From: Planctomycetota bacterium
Lineage (GTDB): Bacteria; Planctomycetota; UBA1135; GCA-002686595
NCBI GenBank assembly: GCA_016220085.1
Contig: JACRIN010000042.1
Location: 1 to 64,000, forward strand
DNA: 64,000 nucleotides
Direction of reading: 5' to 3'
Both the position numbers and the translations under genes were made by a program. The notes beneath the pieces are model-generated. The model was not told where the DNA came from. It was given only the letters and a program-made list of their open reading frames with translations, and made no database searches. Shown piece after piece: positions 54,305 through 63,191 of this stretch; the first letter of the stretch is position 1; the number at the start of each line of letters is the position of its first letter.

Positions 54305-56002
54305 ATGAGCGAGAGTCCTGAGTCGGAGTCGGCGCGCGAGCAAGAGCTCGACCTGGTGCGCCGCATCCTGCTCGGCCGCGAGCAGGAAGAACTCGCGCGC
54401 CTCGAGCGACGCGTCGACGAGCTCAAGCCGGACGCCGAAGACGTCGGACGAGTCCTCCCCGACGCGATCCGCATCGAGACGAAGCGCGGCGATCGTCTCG
54501 CGCGCTCGCTCGCGCCGGCGGTCGAAACTGCGGTGCAGGAATCGGTGCGGCGCAACCCCAAGGCGCTCGCCGACGCGATCTTCCCGATCATCGGGCCCGC
54601 GATCCGCAACTCGGTCGAGGCGATGCTCGCCGCGATGGTCGATCGCCTGAACCGCGCGGTCGATCATTCGCTCAGCCCCCGCTCGATCGGCTGGCGCTTC
54701 GAGGCGTGGCGCACAAATCGCTCGTTCGGCGAGATCGTGCTGCTGAAGAGCTTGGTGTACCGCGTCGAGCAGGCGCTGCTCCTGCGCACGGACTCCGGCT
54801 TGCTCGTCAAGCACGTCGCGCACCCCGCGGTCGTCGCCCAGGACCCCGATCTAGTCGCGGGAATGCTCTCGGCGATCAACGACTTCGTCGGCGACTCGTT
54901 CGCGAAGGGCAGCGACCAGGCGCTCGAGCACGTCGAGTACGCCGACAAGACGCTGGAGCTCGTGCGCGGCCCGCGCTTGACGCTCGCGGTGCACGTGCGC
55001 GGTCAGGCGCCGCGCGAGCTGCGGCTCAGGATGCAGGCGTTGCTCGAGGAGCTGCACACCAAGCTCGCCGAGCTCGAAGGCGAGAACGCGAGCGACGACA
55101 CGATTGCCGCGGACGTCGAGCCGCTGCTCGCTCGCGCGCTCGAAGCGCAGGAACGCGAGCAGGCGAAGAAGTCGAGCGCGATGTTCGTCGTCCTGGCGCT
55201 GGTTTGCACCGCGTTGGTGCTGTTCGGCGTGTGGGGCGTGCTGACGCGCGCTCGTCGCGCGGAGCGCTTCGAGCTGCTCTCGAACGCGCTGCGCACCGAA
55301 CCGGGGTACGTCGTGCTCGCCGCGGAGCGCGACGGAGAGCGGATGAGCTTCGACGGCCTGCGCGATCCGCTCGCGCGCACGCCCGAGGAACTCGCTCAGG
55401 CCGCGGCGCTCGAGCTCGAAGGCGCGAGCTTCTCGTTCGAGCCGTACGCGTCGCTCGACGCGCCGATCGTCGCGAAACGAGTGCTCGCGGCGCTCGCGCC
55501 GCCGCCGGGCGTCGAGACTACGATCGCCGGCGAGCGGGTCGTGCTGACCGGCCGCGCGCCGCACGCGTGGCTCGTGCTCGCGCGCTCGCTCGCGACCGCG
55601 TTCGGCGACGCGACCCGGCTCGACACGAGCGCGCTGGTCGACATCGAGCTCGAAGCCGTGCGCCGTGCGGCCGCCGCGCTCGACGGTCGGGTCTCGTGGG
55701 GCGCGTCTGGGCCGAGCAGCGGCGAAGCGCCGACGCAGTCGACGCTCGACACGTTGCGCTCGGAGCTGGAGCAGCTCGATCGCCTCGCGCGCGCGGCAGA
55801 CGTCGACGTCGCGGTCCGCATCGTCACCTCGGGCTCGCCGAGCACCACCGAGCTCGCCGCGCCGTTCGCTCGCTCGCGCTTCGAGCGCTGCAAGCTCGAC
55901 TTCGTCGTCATCGGCGCCGACGCGGTGCACGGCGGCAAGCTGTGGGCGCTGAACCCCGGCTCGTTCGGTTGCGAGCTCGCGGTCGTCGGAGGCAGGCCGT
56001 GA
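54305..56002 (+). CDS. Membrane protein of the OmpA/small-GTPase cluster type
   Basis: 565 residues from the ATG at 54305 (GGGGA ribosome site). The N-terminal 200 residues match the domain that precedes OmpA in cyanobacterial and proteobacterial GTPase clusters: ILLGREQEELARLERRVDE, IFPIIGPAIRNSVEAMLAAM, SIGWRFEAWRTNRSFGE, LVYRVEQALLLRTDSGLLVKHV. One membrane helix is at about residues 295-315 (SAMFVVLALVCTALVLFGVW). The C-terminal part follows the same family: GLRDPLARTPEELAQ, SFEPYASLDAPIVAKRVLAAL and a tail with DVAVRIVTSGSPST. A clear peptidoglycan-binding OmpA motif is not seen. It likely anchors the GTPase system to the membrane. Confidence 0.82.
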   Translation: MSESPESESAREQELDLVRRILLGREQEELARLERRVDELKPDAEDVGRVLPDAIRIETKRGDRLARSLAPAVETAVQESVRRNPKALADAIFPIIGPAIRNSVEAMLAAMVDRLNRAVDHSLSPRSIGWRFEAWRTNRSFGEIVLLKSLVYRVEQALLLRTDSGLLVKHVAHPAVVAQDPDLVAGMLSAINDFVGDSFAKGSDQALEHVEYADKTLELVRGPRLTLAVHVRGQAPRELRLRMQALLEELHTKLAELEGENASDDTIAADVEPLLARALEAQEREQAKKSSAMFVVLALVCTALVLFGVWGVLTRARRAERFELLSNALRTEPGYVVLAAERDGERMSFDGLRDPLARTPEELAQAAALELEGASFSFEPYASLDAPIVAKRVLAALAPPPGVETTIAGERVVLTGRAPHAWLVLARSLATAFGDATRLDTSALVDIELEAVRRAAAALDGRVSWGASGPSSGEAPTQSTLDTLRSELEQLDRLARAADVDVAVRIVTSGSPSTTELAAPFARSRFERCKLDFVVIGADAVHGGKLWALNPGSFGCELAVVGGRP

Positions 56003-56505
56003 GCCCGATGCGCGCGAAGGTCTGCATGCTCGGCACGTTCGCCGTCGGCAAGACGAGCCTGGTGCAGCGCTTCGTCAAGAGCCTCTTCAGCGAGCGCTAC
56101 CAGACGACGATCGGCGTGCAGATCGACAAGAAGGAGCTCGTGCTCGACGGTCGCGCGCTGACGATCATGTTGTGGGACCTCTACGGCGAGGACGAGTTCC
56201 AGAAGCTCAACGAATCGTTCCTGCGCGGCGCGCACGGCTGCCTGTTCGTCGCCGACGGGACGCGCGCGGCGACTCTGGCGGCGACGCTCGAGCTCGCGCA
56301 GCGCTTCGAAGCCGTCGTCGGCGGCGTGCCGCGGCTCCTCTTGATCAACAAGCGCGACCTCGGCGAGCAGTGGGAGCTCGGCGACGACGAGCTCGCGAAG
56401 CTCGCGGCGAGCGGCTGGGACGTCCTCCTGACCAGCGCGAAGACCGGGGCGAACGTCGAAGCCGCGTTCGAGCGGCTCGGCCGGGCGATCCTGGCGCGCG
56501 CGTGA
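55999..56505 (+). CDS. Ras-like small GTPase (Rab/Arf-type)
   Basis: 168 residues from a GTG at 55999 that overlaps the upstream stop (GTGA) and has GGAGG 6 bases before it. G1 GTFAVGKTS near residue 12, switch I TTIGVQ, G3 WDLYGEDEF (Gln of Ras replaced by Glu), G4 NKRD and G5 TSAKTG. Length is that of a bare Ras domain. No prenylation motif. Bacterial Ras-like GTPases with this partner set are known but poorly characterised. It is the third gene of the coiled-coil/membrane-protein unit. Confidence 0.93.
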   Translation: MSPMRAKVCMLGTFAVGKTSLVQRFVKSLFSERYQTTIGVQIDKKELVLDGRALTIMLWDLYGEDEFQKLNESFLRGAHGCLFVADGTRAATLAATLELAQRFEAVVGGVPRLLLINKRDLGEQWELGDDELAKLAASGWDVLLTSAKTGANVEAAFERLGRAILARA

Positions 56506-56594
56506 GCTCCGCATGCGGACGAAGCGCGAGCTCGCGGCGACTGAACGAACGGTGAGGCGCCTCGCCGCCGCCGGCGGGTAGTCTCCAGCACGCC

Positions 56595-57848
56595 ATGGCC
56601 GACTCGATCGCCGACGCGCTGCTCGCGAAGCTCCAGTGGGCCGTCCTCGAGGCGCTCGACGACGGTCGTTGGCGCATGCACGGCGCAGCGCCGGTCTGGC
56701 TCTCGGCGCGAACGAGTGAGCTCGCTCCCGACGACTTGCCTCCGTTCCTGGAGAGCTTCCTCGCCGAAGCGCGCGAGCACTGGTCGACGGGCCGCAGCGA
56801 GCCGCTGCGTTCGTTGATGTGGCGCGAGGTGACGTCCGACGGTCGCGAATGGCCGCTGCAGGCGAGCGCCTTGGTGCTCGGCGGTCATCCCCGGAGCGAA
56901 CGCCGAGACGAAAGCGCGGCCGAGCGCCGTGCAGCACGCCGTGGAGAGCGCGGCGACGAGCGCGGCGGCGAATGCGACAGCGAGCGACACGGCGAACGAC
57001 ACGGCGAACGACAAGACGACCCCGTTGACGAGCTTCCGGGCGAGCGCCGGTTCGTGTTCGTCGAGTGGCTCGACGAGCGTTACGCCGAGCTGCGCGCGAT
57101 CCTGCAGCGCGCGCGGGCGACGACGCTGGAGTTCGAATCGCTGCATCGCGAGATCCTGAAGAAGGAAGTGCTGCTGCACTGCATCGTGCACGACCTGAAG
57201 AGCCCGCTCGCGGGCATCGTCGGGACTCTGTCGCTGCTGAAGGACGGCGAGAACGATCCCGCGCGGTCGAGGCTGCTCGAGCTCGCGCTCGAGTCATCGC
57301 GCAAGCAAGAGGTGATGATCCGTCAGGTGCTCGACGTCTTCGCGAGCGAGCTCGAATCGATCCAGAGCTTCACCGATGACCCGAAGGCCGCGCCGGACCT
57401 GGTCGAGTGCGTGCGCTCGGTCTTGCAGGTCTACGCTCCGGTCTTCCAACGCCGGTCGGTCGCGCTGGTCTGTCGCGCGATCGCGGCGCGGCGCGAGCCG
57501 TTGCCGGTCGTCGGCCGCGCGGACCGGCTCGAGCGCGTGCTCGCGAACCTCCTCGAGAACGCGCTGCGCTACAGCTCGTCGGGCGACGCGGTCGAGCTCG
57601 AGTTCGAGGACCTCGCGGACTACGTCGAGCTGCGCGTCGACGATCGCGGCCCCGGCGTGCCCGAGGCGATTCGGGCGACGCTGTTCCGCAAGTTCGTGCA
57701 GAGCGGTCCGTCGCGCGGCGTCGCGGGGCTCGGGCTCTTCTACTGCGAGACCACCGTCGAGCAGTGGGGCGGCGCGATCGCGTACCAGCCGCGCTCGCCG
57801 CGCGGGTCGAGCTTCCGGCTGCGCCTCGCGAAGCCCGCGCGCGCGTAG
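56595..57848 (+). CDS. Sensor histidine kinase
   Basis: 417 residues. Residues 1-110 form an N-terminal sensor-like domain (AVLEALDDGRWRMHGAAPVWL) with a low-complexity Arg/Glu/His linker at 100-150 (ERGDERGGECDSERHGER). HisKA with HDLKSPLAGIVG gives phospho-His near residue 198. HATPase N-box NLLENALRYS and G-boxes DDRGPGVP and GVAGLGLFYC follow. It has no membrane segment, so a cytoplasmic sensor. It starts 89 bp after the GTPase and is the likely reader of that cluster. A strong terminator hairpin follows. The convergent OmpR-type regulator at 58107 is the probable partner. Confidence 0.88.
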   Translation: MADSIADALLAKLQWAVLEALDDGRWRMHGAAPVWLSARTSELAPDDLPPFLESFLAEAREHWSTGRSEPLRSLMWREVTSDGREWPLQASALVLGGHPRSERRDESAAERRAARRGERGDERGGECDSERHGERHGERQDDPVDELPGERRFVFVEWLDERYAELRAILQRARATTLEFESLHREILKKEVLLHCIVHDLKSPLAGIVGTLSLLKDGENDPARSRLLELALESSRKQEVMIRQVLDVFASELESIQSFTDDPKAAPDLVECVRSVLQVYAPVFQRRSVALVCRAIAARREPLPVVGRADRLERVLANLLENALRYSSSGDAVELEFEDLADYVELRVDDRGPGVPEAIRATLFRKFVQSGPSRGVAGLGLFYCETTVEQWGGAIAYQPRSPRGSSFRLRLAKPARA

Positions 57849-57860
57849 CCGTGGAAACGG

Positions 57861-57888
57861 GAGGAGCGCGCCGCACGACGCGCTCCTC
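57861..57888 (+). terminator. Terminator-like hairpin after the histidine kinase
   Basis: Perfect 10-bp stem GAGGAGCGCG / CGCGCTCCTC with an 8-base loop, 13 bp past the stop, followed by GGAAACACC. The rest of the 58106-57889 gap also holds a 9-bp stem (58019-58027 with 58038-58046). Confidence 0.7.
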
Positions 57889-58106
57889 GGAAACACCCTC
57901 TACGAGGATCGGAAGAGGTTTGCGACCCCGCCTTGGGCCGGACTCGGGCGAACCGAGCCGAGGAGGACTCGCGGACCACTTGCGTGGCCCGCGGCCTGAC
58001 CCTCTTGAAGTGCACCGAGCGCGCGAGAGTGGGATTGCTCGCGCGCCCGAGCGCGGACCACGTTAGGGACGAGCGTCGCGCCGGCGACTTACGGCTCCGA
58101 TAGTCA

Positions 58107-58817
58107 CTACCCGATCTGCGGCAAGCGGCGGACGGCGCGGTAGCCCTTGCCCTGGACCGTCTGGATCAACGGCCGGCCGTGGCGGTCGAGCTTCTTGCGC
58201 AACCGACCGAGATGGACGTCGAGCACGTTCGTTTCGGGATCGAACGTGATGTCCCAGACGTCGCGCAGGAGCTCCTCGCGGCTGACGACCTCGCCGTTCG
58301 CGCGCACCAGCGCCATCAGCAGATCGTACTCGCGCGGCGAGATCGGCACCGACACGCCGCCGCGCTCGACCTTGCGGCGCGCGGTGTCGACACGCAGGTC
58401 TCCGAACTCGATCGGGGAGAGCCCGCGGCGGCGGCGGAGCACCGTCTCGATCCGGACGATCAGCTCCTCGTACTCGATCGGCTTGATCAGGTAGTCGTCC
58501 GCGCCGAGCCGCAGGCCTTTCACGCGGTCCGCGACGGTCTCGCGCGAGCTCGCGAAGATCACCGGCGTCTCGCTGCCGGCCTCGCGGATGTCGAGCAGGA
58601 AGTCCCAGCCCGACGCGCCAGGCAGGTTCACGTCGAGCAGGATCAAGTCGAAAGTGCCGGCAGGCTCGCGGCGGAGCGCTTCGAGCGCGTTTTCGGCGCT
58701 GCGGACGCCGGTGCTCTGCATGCCGGCCTTCTCGAGCGCGGCGCGGGTGAAGGCGACGAACGCCTCGTCGTCGTCGACGATCAACAGGCGACGGGCGGGG
58801 GCTTTGGACGAAGTCAC
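58107..58817 (-). CDS. OmpR/PhoB-type response regulator
   Basis: 236 residues from a GTG at 58817. The receiver domain has LLIVDDDEAF, phospho-Asp 62 in LLDVNLPG, SSRETV and DDYLIKPIEYEE. The C-terminal winged helix includes GVSVPISPREYDLLMALV, GEVVSREELLRDVW and NVLDVHLGRLRKKLD with the HTH. Binds DNA as a phosphorylation-controlled activator or repressor. It converges on the histidine kinase with 258 bp between. Long frame extensions are antisense to the genes at 59190. Confidence 0.95.
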   Translation of the reverse strand: MTSSKAPARRLLIVDDDEAFVAFTRAALEKAGMQSTGVRSAENALEALRREPAGTFDLILLDVNLPGASGWDFLLDIREAGSETPVIFASSRETVADRVKGLRLGADDYLIKPIEYEELIVRIETVLRRRRGLSPIEFGDLRVDTARRKVERGGVSVPISPREYDLLMALVRANGEVVSREELLRDVWDITFDPETNVLDVHLGRLRKKLDRHGRPLIQTVQGKGYRAVRRLPQIG

Positions 58818-58954
58818 GTGAGGGAATCCAATCGTGAGGTGAGACGGACGGAGCTCGCGGACTCTGCACGCGTCGATACCACTGGCACGCCGCGCCCTTC
58901 GCGGCGCGTGGTCGGTACTAAACGACTTGTGTTCGTGTGCTCGACGGTAGGCAT
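58814..58954 (-). CDS. Possible 46-residue leader ORF before the response regulator
   Basis: From the ATG at 58954, MPTVEHTNTSRLVPT... to a TGA that overlaps the regulator's GTG (GTGA). The composition (Thr/Ser/Arg) is unremarkable, without a family. The overlap suggests a coupled leader, but there is no good ribosome site. Low support. Confidence 0.25.
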   Translation of the reverse strand: MPTVEHTNTSRLVPTTRREGRGVPVVSTRAESASSVRLTSRLDSLT

Positions 58955-59029
58955 GCAGAATCCTCGCGCAGGCTCGGTCTGCCGCCGCTCGTTCGCTTCC
59001 TGGCCGAAGCGGGCGATCCGGTGTGTCTG

Positions 59030-59084
59030 ACCCTTCCGAAGGGTACCGGTTCCCGGGTCCGCGGTCTTCGGGCCGCGGACCTTT
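59030..59084 (+). terminator. Double hairpin with T tract, no gene upstream on this strand
   Basis: A small stem ACCCTT/AAGGGT (59030-59044) and a large stem GGTCCGCGG / CCGCGGACC (59056-59064, 59073-59081) with a TTCG tetraloop, followed by CTTTTG. It is the clearest intrinsic terminator in the window, oriented rightward. The nearest rightward gene upstream is the kinase 1.2 kb away, beyond the leftward regulator. Confidence 0.8.
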
Positions 59085-59189
59085 TGCCGTCGACGCGCGC
59101 GGCGACAGCGTGACAGCGCGACGCGCGTTGCGCGCGACGGTGATAGCATCCGACGAGAGCGTCCGACGCGACCTCGAGGAACCGACCCC

Positions 59190-60275
59190 ATGCTCCACGT
59201 GTCTCGTCTCGTCCTCCTCGCGTTCGCGTGTTTCGCTTCTGCACCAAGCGTGCGCGCGCGGATGTCGTTCTCGGCGGATCGGACCGCCGAACAGATCGTC
59301 GCCGACGCGACCGTCGCTCAGCGTGCGCTCGCCGAAGCCGGGCGCCTCGGCGGCAAGACCAGCGCGGGGTTCAAGGCGTCGGCGCGGCACCTCTGCGCGC
59401 TCGTCGGCGAGCTGCGCACCGTCGACCCCGCGCACGCGGAACTCGCGCGTTGGCTGCCGCGGCGTTGGGAACTCTTGACGCAGGTGCTCGGCGAAGCGAG
59501 CGCGGTCGATGCGGAGCTCGTCGAGCTCTTGGCGAAGGAGCCGAACGGCGCACTCGATTGGCCGGCGCGCTCGATGCTGGTGCGCGCGCGGATGGAGCTC
59601 GCCCGCGGCTCCGCCGACAGTGCGGTCGCGCGCCTCGGCGAGGCGTTCGAGGACGTCGTGAAGCGCTACGGCGACAAACCCGAGATCGCGGATCTCTTCT
59701 TCGACTACGCGGAATCGCGTCGCGACGACCCGAAGCTCCATGCGTCGCTGATGAAGCGCTTCGTCGAGAAGTTCCCGAAGCACAAGGAGGCTGTGAAGGC
59801 GCGAGAGCGGGCCGAGCAGCTCGGGCGCGTCGGCTCGGAGTTCGTCCTGGAGTTCAAGGACGCGCTGACCGGCAAGCAAGTCGCGACCAAGGACCTGCGC
59901 GGCAAGGTGCTCGTCGTCGACTTCTGGGCGACGTGGTGCGCGCCGTGCATGCGCGACATGCCGCGGATGAAGAGCCTCTACGCGAAGTACGAGGAGCAGG
60001 GCGTCGAGTTCCTCGGCGTCAGCCTCGACAAACCCGAGGCCGAAGGCGGCCTGCAGGCGTTGCTCAACGTGTGCGAGTCGCAGGGCATGACCTGGCCGCA
60101 GTACTACCAAGGCAACTACTGGCAGAGCGAGTTCTCGAGCTCGTGGGGCATCCGCAGGATCCCCGCGGTCTTCCTCGTCGACTTCGAGGGCAAGCTCGTG
60201 ACGACGTCCGCGCGCGGACAGCTCGAGACATTGATCCCGCAGGAACTCGAACGGGCGAAGGCCGCGAAGAAGTGA
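59190..60275 (+). CDS. TlpA-like thioredoxin-fold protein, exported
   Basis: 361 residues from the ATG at 59190 (GAGGA site about 9 bases upstream). Signal peptide to about 24 (LVLLAFACFASAPSVRA). Residues 30-205 form an all-helical repeat domain (AFEDVVKRYGDKPEIADLFF) of unknown type. The C-terminal 150 residues are thioredoxin-like: LRGKVLVVDFWATWCAPC with the WCAPC redox pair near residue 249, EFLGVSLDKPEAEGG and cis-Pro in RRIPAVFLVD. Exported thiol-disulfide reductase, perhaps for cytochrome maturation or envelope proteins. Confidence 0.9.
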   Translation: MLHVSRLVLLAFACFASAPSVRARMSFSADRTAEQIVADATVAQRALAEAGRLGGKTSAGFKASARHLCALVGELRTVDPAHAELARWLPRRWELLTQVLGEASAVDAELVELLAKEPNGALDWPARSMLVRARMELARGSADSAVARLGEAFEDVVKRYGDKPEIADLFFDYAESRRDDPKLHASLMKRFVEKFPKHKEAVKARERAEQLGRVGSEFVLEFKDALTGKQVATKDLRGKVLVVDFWATWCAPCMRDMPRMKSLYAKYEEQGVEFLGVSLDKPEAEGGLQALLNVCESQGMTWPQYYQGNYWQSEFSSSWGIRRIPAVFLVDFEGKLVTTSARGQLETLIPQELERAKAAKK

Positions 60276-60312
60276 TCCGGGGCGTGCGCGCGTCTTCGAC
60301 GCAGGAGTTCGG

Positions 60313-61626
60313 TTGAAGTCGGAAGTCGCTCGCGCGGCTGCGTGGGACTGCGCGGTCGTCGGCGCGGGAGCCGCCGGATTGGTCGCGGCGCTGTTCGCGG
60401 CGCGCGGCGGCGCGCGGACGATCGTGCTCGAGGCGAAGGAGAAGCCCGGCGCGAAGATCCGCATCTCCGGCGGCGGGCGCTGCAACGTGCTGCCGTCGGT
60501 GGTCGAGCTCGCGGACTTCCACACGTCGGGCTCGACCCACGCGCTGCGCAACGTCTTCGCGACGTGGCCGCTCGAACGCGTGCGCGAGTTCTTCGAGGAC
60601 GAGCTCGGGCTCGCGCTCTACGTCGAGCCGGACACCGGCAAGGTCTTCCCGAAGAGCGACGACGCGGGCGAAGTGCTCGAACGGTTGCTCGCGGCGCTGC
60701 ACGGCGCCGGCGCGCGATTGGAGTGCGGCGCCAAGCTCGCGCGGCTCGAGCGACTGGATCCCGCCGCGTCCGACGCGCGTGCGACGACCGAAGTCGCACC
60801 CGGCTCGCGGCCGCGCTTCCGATTGAGCGCGGACGACGGCCGCGAGTTCCTCGCGCGCACGGTGATCCTCGCGACCGGCGGCTTGAGCGTCCCGAAGACC
60901 GGCAGCGACGGTCACGGCCTCGCGCTCGCGCGCGAGCTCGGTCACGCGCTCGTGCCGACGCATCCCGCGCTGGTGCCGCTGTTCTCGGCCGACCCGCGCT
61001 TCGCCGGGCTTTCAGGCATCGCGTTGCGCGTGCGACTCACCGCCAAGCGCGGCGATCGCGAGCTCGAGACGCGCGAGAACGACTTCCTCTTCACGCACAA
61101 AGGCTTCAGCGGGCCGGTGGTGCTCGATCTGTCGCGCCACGTGACCGCGCCGGACGCGAGCGGCGTGCGGCTGTGCGCGCATTGGCTCGGCGAGCATCGC
61201 GTCGACTACGACGAGCTCCTCCGGCGCGGCGGCAAGAAGACCGTCGGCGGACTTCTCCGCGAGGAGCTTCCGCGCCGGCTGGTCGCCGTGCTCTGCGCGC
61301 GCGCCGGCGTCGATCCGGAGCGCAAGGCGAGCGAGCTCTCGCGCGAACGGCGACAGGCGTTGCTCCGCGAGCTCGTCGACTGCGAGCTCCCGCTCGCCGG
61401 CGACGACGGCTACCGCACCGCGGAGGCGACCGCGGGCGGCGTCGCGCTCGAAGAGCTGGTGACGAAATCGCTGGAGAGCCGGCGCGTGCCCGGGCTCTAC
61501 CTCTGCGGCGAGATCGTCGACGTCGTCGGCCGCATCGGCGGCTTCAACTTCCTGTGGGCCTGGGTGAGCGGTCGTCTCGCCGGTCGCTCGGCGGCGAGCG
61601 CGTCGCTCTTGGCTAGCGAATCGTGA
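60313..61626 (+). CDS. BaiN/HI0933-like FAD-dependent oxidoreductase
   Basis: 437 residues from a TTG at 60313 with AGGAG 5 bases upstream. FAD-binding GAGAAGLVAALFAARGG near residue 17, then LEAKEKPGAKIRISGGGRCN, LATGGLSVPKTGSDGHG near 190 and the C-terminal VDVVGRIGGFNFLWAWVSGR. All are hallmarks of the HI0933/YhiN family. These flavoproteins are cytosolic; members include a bile-acid-modifying enzyme, but the general substrate is unknown. It lies 37 bp after the thioredoxin gene and ends 14 bp inside the convergent beta-helix gene. Confidence 0.9.
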   Translation: MKSEVARAAAWDCAVVGAGAAGLVAALFAARGGARTIVLEAKEKPGAKIRISGGGRCNVLPSVVELADFHTSGSTHALRNVFATWPLERVREFFEDELGLALYVEPDTGKVFPKSDDAGEVLERLLAALHGAGARLECGAKLARLERLDPAASDARATTEVAPGSRPRFRLSADDGREFLARTVILATGGLSVPKTGSDGHGLALARELGHALVPTHPALVPLFSADPRFAGLSGIALRVRLTAKRGDRELETRENDFLFTHKGFSGPVVLDLSRHVTAPDASGVRLCAHWLGEHRVDYDELLRRGGKKTVGGLLREELPRRLVAVLCARAGVDPERKASELSRERRQALLRELVDCELPLAGDDGYRTAEATAGGVALEELVTKSLESRRVPGLYLCGEIVDVVGRIGGFNFLWAWVSGRLAGRSAASASLLASES

Positions 61627-62893
61627 TCGGCAGCGAGTGCGTGAGCGAGATCGCGCCCAGCGGCGAAGTCGTGCGACCTTGCGCGACCAACAGTTGACCC
61701 GCGACCCAACTCGCGGGCACCGGAATCGAGAAGCTCGCCGTCCCGCTCGCCGGCAGCGTGCCCAGGTCGAACGTGCGCAACGGCAGCAGCAGCTGATCCT
61801 CGACGACGTTCACGACGTCGACGACGGTGAGCTTGCGACCGACCAACAGCGCCGCCGTGTCGCCGGGTGCGCCGGTCACCGTGAACGTCAGCGTCTGGCC
61901 GGGTAGCTGCGCGCCGATGAAGCTCAACGTCGGATCGTCGGGCACGGCTTGCGTGATCGTGCCGACGATCGGAGGCACAGGCCCGCCGCACGACGGGTAG
62001 ACGTACTGAGCGGCGGTGACCGTCGCTCCCGATATCCGCAGGGTCGCGGCCGGATCGACCACGATGCCGCTCGCGGGGTGTCCGTCGTAGTAGCAGCTGT
62101 TGCTGAGCCCCTGCGCGCCGCCGGCGATCGAGTCGGTCGCGATGCCGCTGACCAGCGCGGAGCCGCCCGCATCGATGCGAAGCCCCGGTTTTCCGTCGCC
62201 GGCGTGATTGCTCTGGCACTCGACGGCCTGCGCGTCGCCGCCGTAGCCGCCGGAGAGCGAGCTTCGCGCGACGTGCACGTCGGCGCTCGTGCGTACGACG
62301 ACTCCTTCGCCGCCGGGCTGAGCCCAGCCCGCGTAGTACCAGTCGCACGTCTTGCCGTCGACGCCGTCGAGCGTGCAGCCGACGATCTCGACGCGCGACT
62401 GAGTCGCGCGCAGCGCGGGCCGCCCGTTCGTGGACGTCCCGACGATCCGCGCGTCGACCGCGCGCAAGCGAACGTCCGTGCACTGATCGACGTTGATCAT
62501 CGCCGGCGCGGTTCCGAGTTGCGTGTCGAGCGGCGCGACGAGCACATCTTCGATGGTGACCGCCGTCGAGCACGACTCGATGCGCAGCGTACGCAGCTCG
62601 AGCCCGGCGAGCGTCGCGCGCGGCGCCGCGGGTAGCCCGCTGAGCGTCACCGCCGACGTGATCAGCGCACCGGGATCGCCGACGATCGACGCACCGTACG
62701 TAAGCGTGAATCCGGTGTAGCTGCCCGCGCGCACGAGGATCACGTCGCCCGGACCCGCGGCCGCGACCGCGGCCGTGATCGACGTGAAGTGCACGCCGAT
62801 GCCGCCGTCGTCGTCGACGATCCACGTCGAAGCGGAGGCCAGGGGAGCGAGCACGAAAGCGACGCGGAGACGTTGGATCGAGTTCGCGAGCAT
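61613..62893 (-). CDS. Secreted right-handed beta-helix protein
   Basis: 426 residues from the ATG at 62893, with GGAGG 7 bases upstream. The signal peptide is short (LRVAFVLAPLASAST). The body has PbH1-type repeats (ATLAGLELRTLRIESCSTAV, RAVDARIVGTSTNGR, SRVEIVGCTLDGVDG) ending about residue 300. A beta-sandwich C-terminal domain follows (FTVTGAPGDTAALLVG). Cys pairs suggest disulfides. Possibly binds or cleaves polysaccharides; no catalytic residues are evident. The tail overlaps the flavoprotein gene by 14 bp. Confidence 0.83.
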   Translation of the reverse strand: MLANSIQRLRVAFVLAPLASASTWIVDDDGGIGVHFTSITAAVAAAGPGDVILVRAGSYTGFTLTYGASIVGDPGALITSAVTLSGLPAAPRATLAGLELRTLRIESCSTAVTIEDVLVAPLDTQLGTAPAMINVDQCTDVRLRAVDARIVGTSTNGRPALRATQSRVEIVGCTLDGVDGKTCDWYYAGWAQPGGEGVVVRTSADVHVARSSLSGGYGGDAQAVECQSNHAGDGKPGLRIDAGGSALVSGIATDSIAGGAQGLSNSCYYDGHPASGIVVDPAATLRISGATVTAAQYVYPSCGGPVPPIVGTITQAVPDDPTLSFIGAQLPGQTLTFTVTGAPGDTAALLVGRKLTVVDVVNVVEDQLLLPLRTFDLGTLPASGTASFSIPVPASWVAGQLLVAQGRTTSPLGAISLTHSLPITIR

Positions 62894-63191
62894 GAGCGGA
62901 CCTCCGGTAGGGGAACGAGCAGCCGTCTCCGTCGCACGTCACGCTAAACGGGGTGCCCGCGCTCCGCTACCCGGGTGCCGGGCGGCCCCGACTCCGCCGA
63001 GTTCGCCGCGGGCTCCGCGCCGAGAACCCGGTTCAAGAATCCGGCGAAAACCTCGGGCTCGAACCGCCGTCGTCGTCGAGCTCGGTCGTCGTCGACGTTG
63101 CGAATGGAGCGAGCCCGCGAAGTCGCCACGCGTGTTAGCCTCGTCGAGCCCCGAGCTCGCTTTCACGCTCCTCGAACCCCGCCGATCCACC

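Noticed and set aside
59056..59084. Part of a tRNA or SRP RNA gene
   Set aside because: No T-loop, anticodon or SRP core sequence found; the stem with TTCG and T tract is a terminator.
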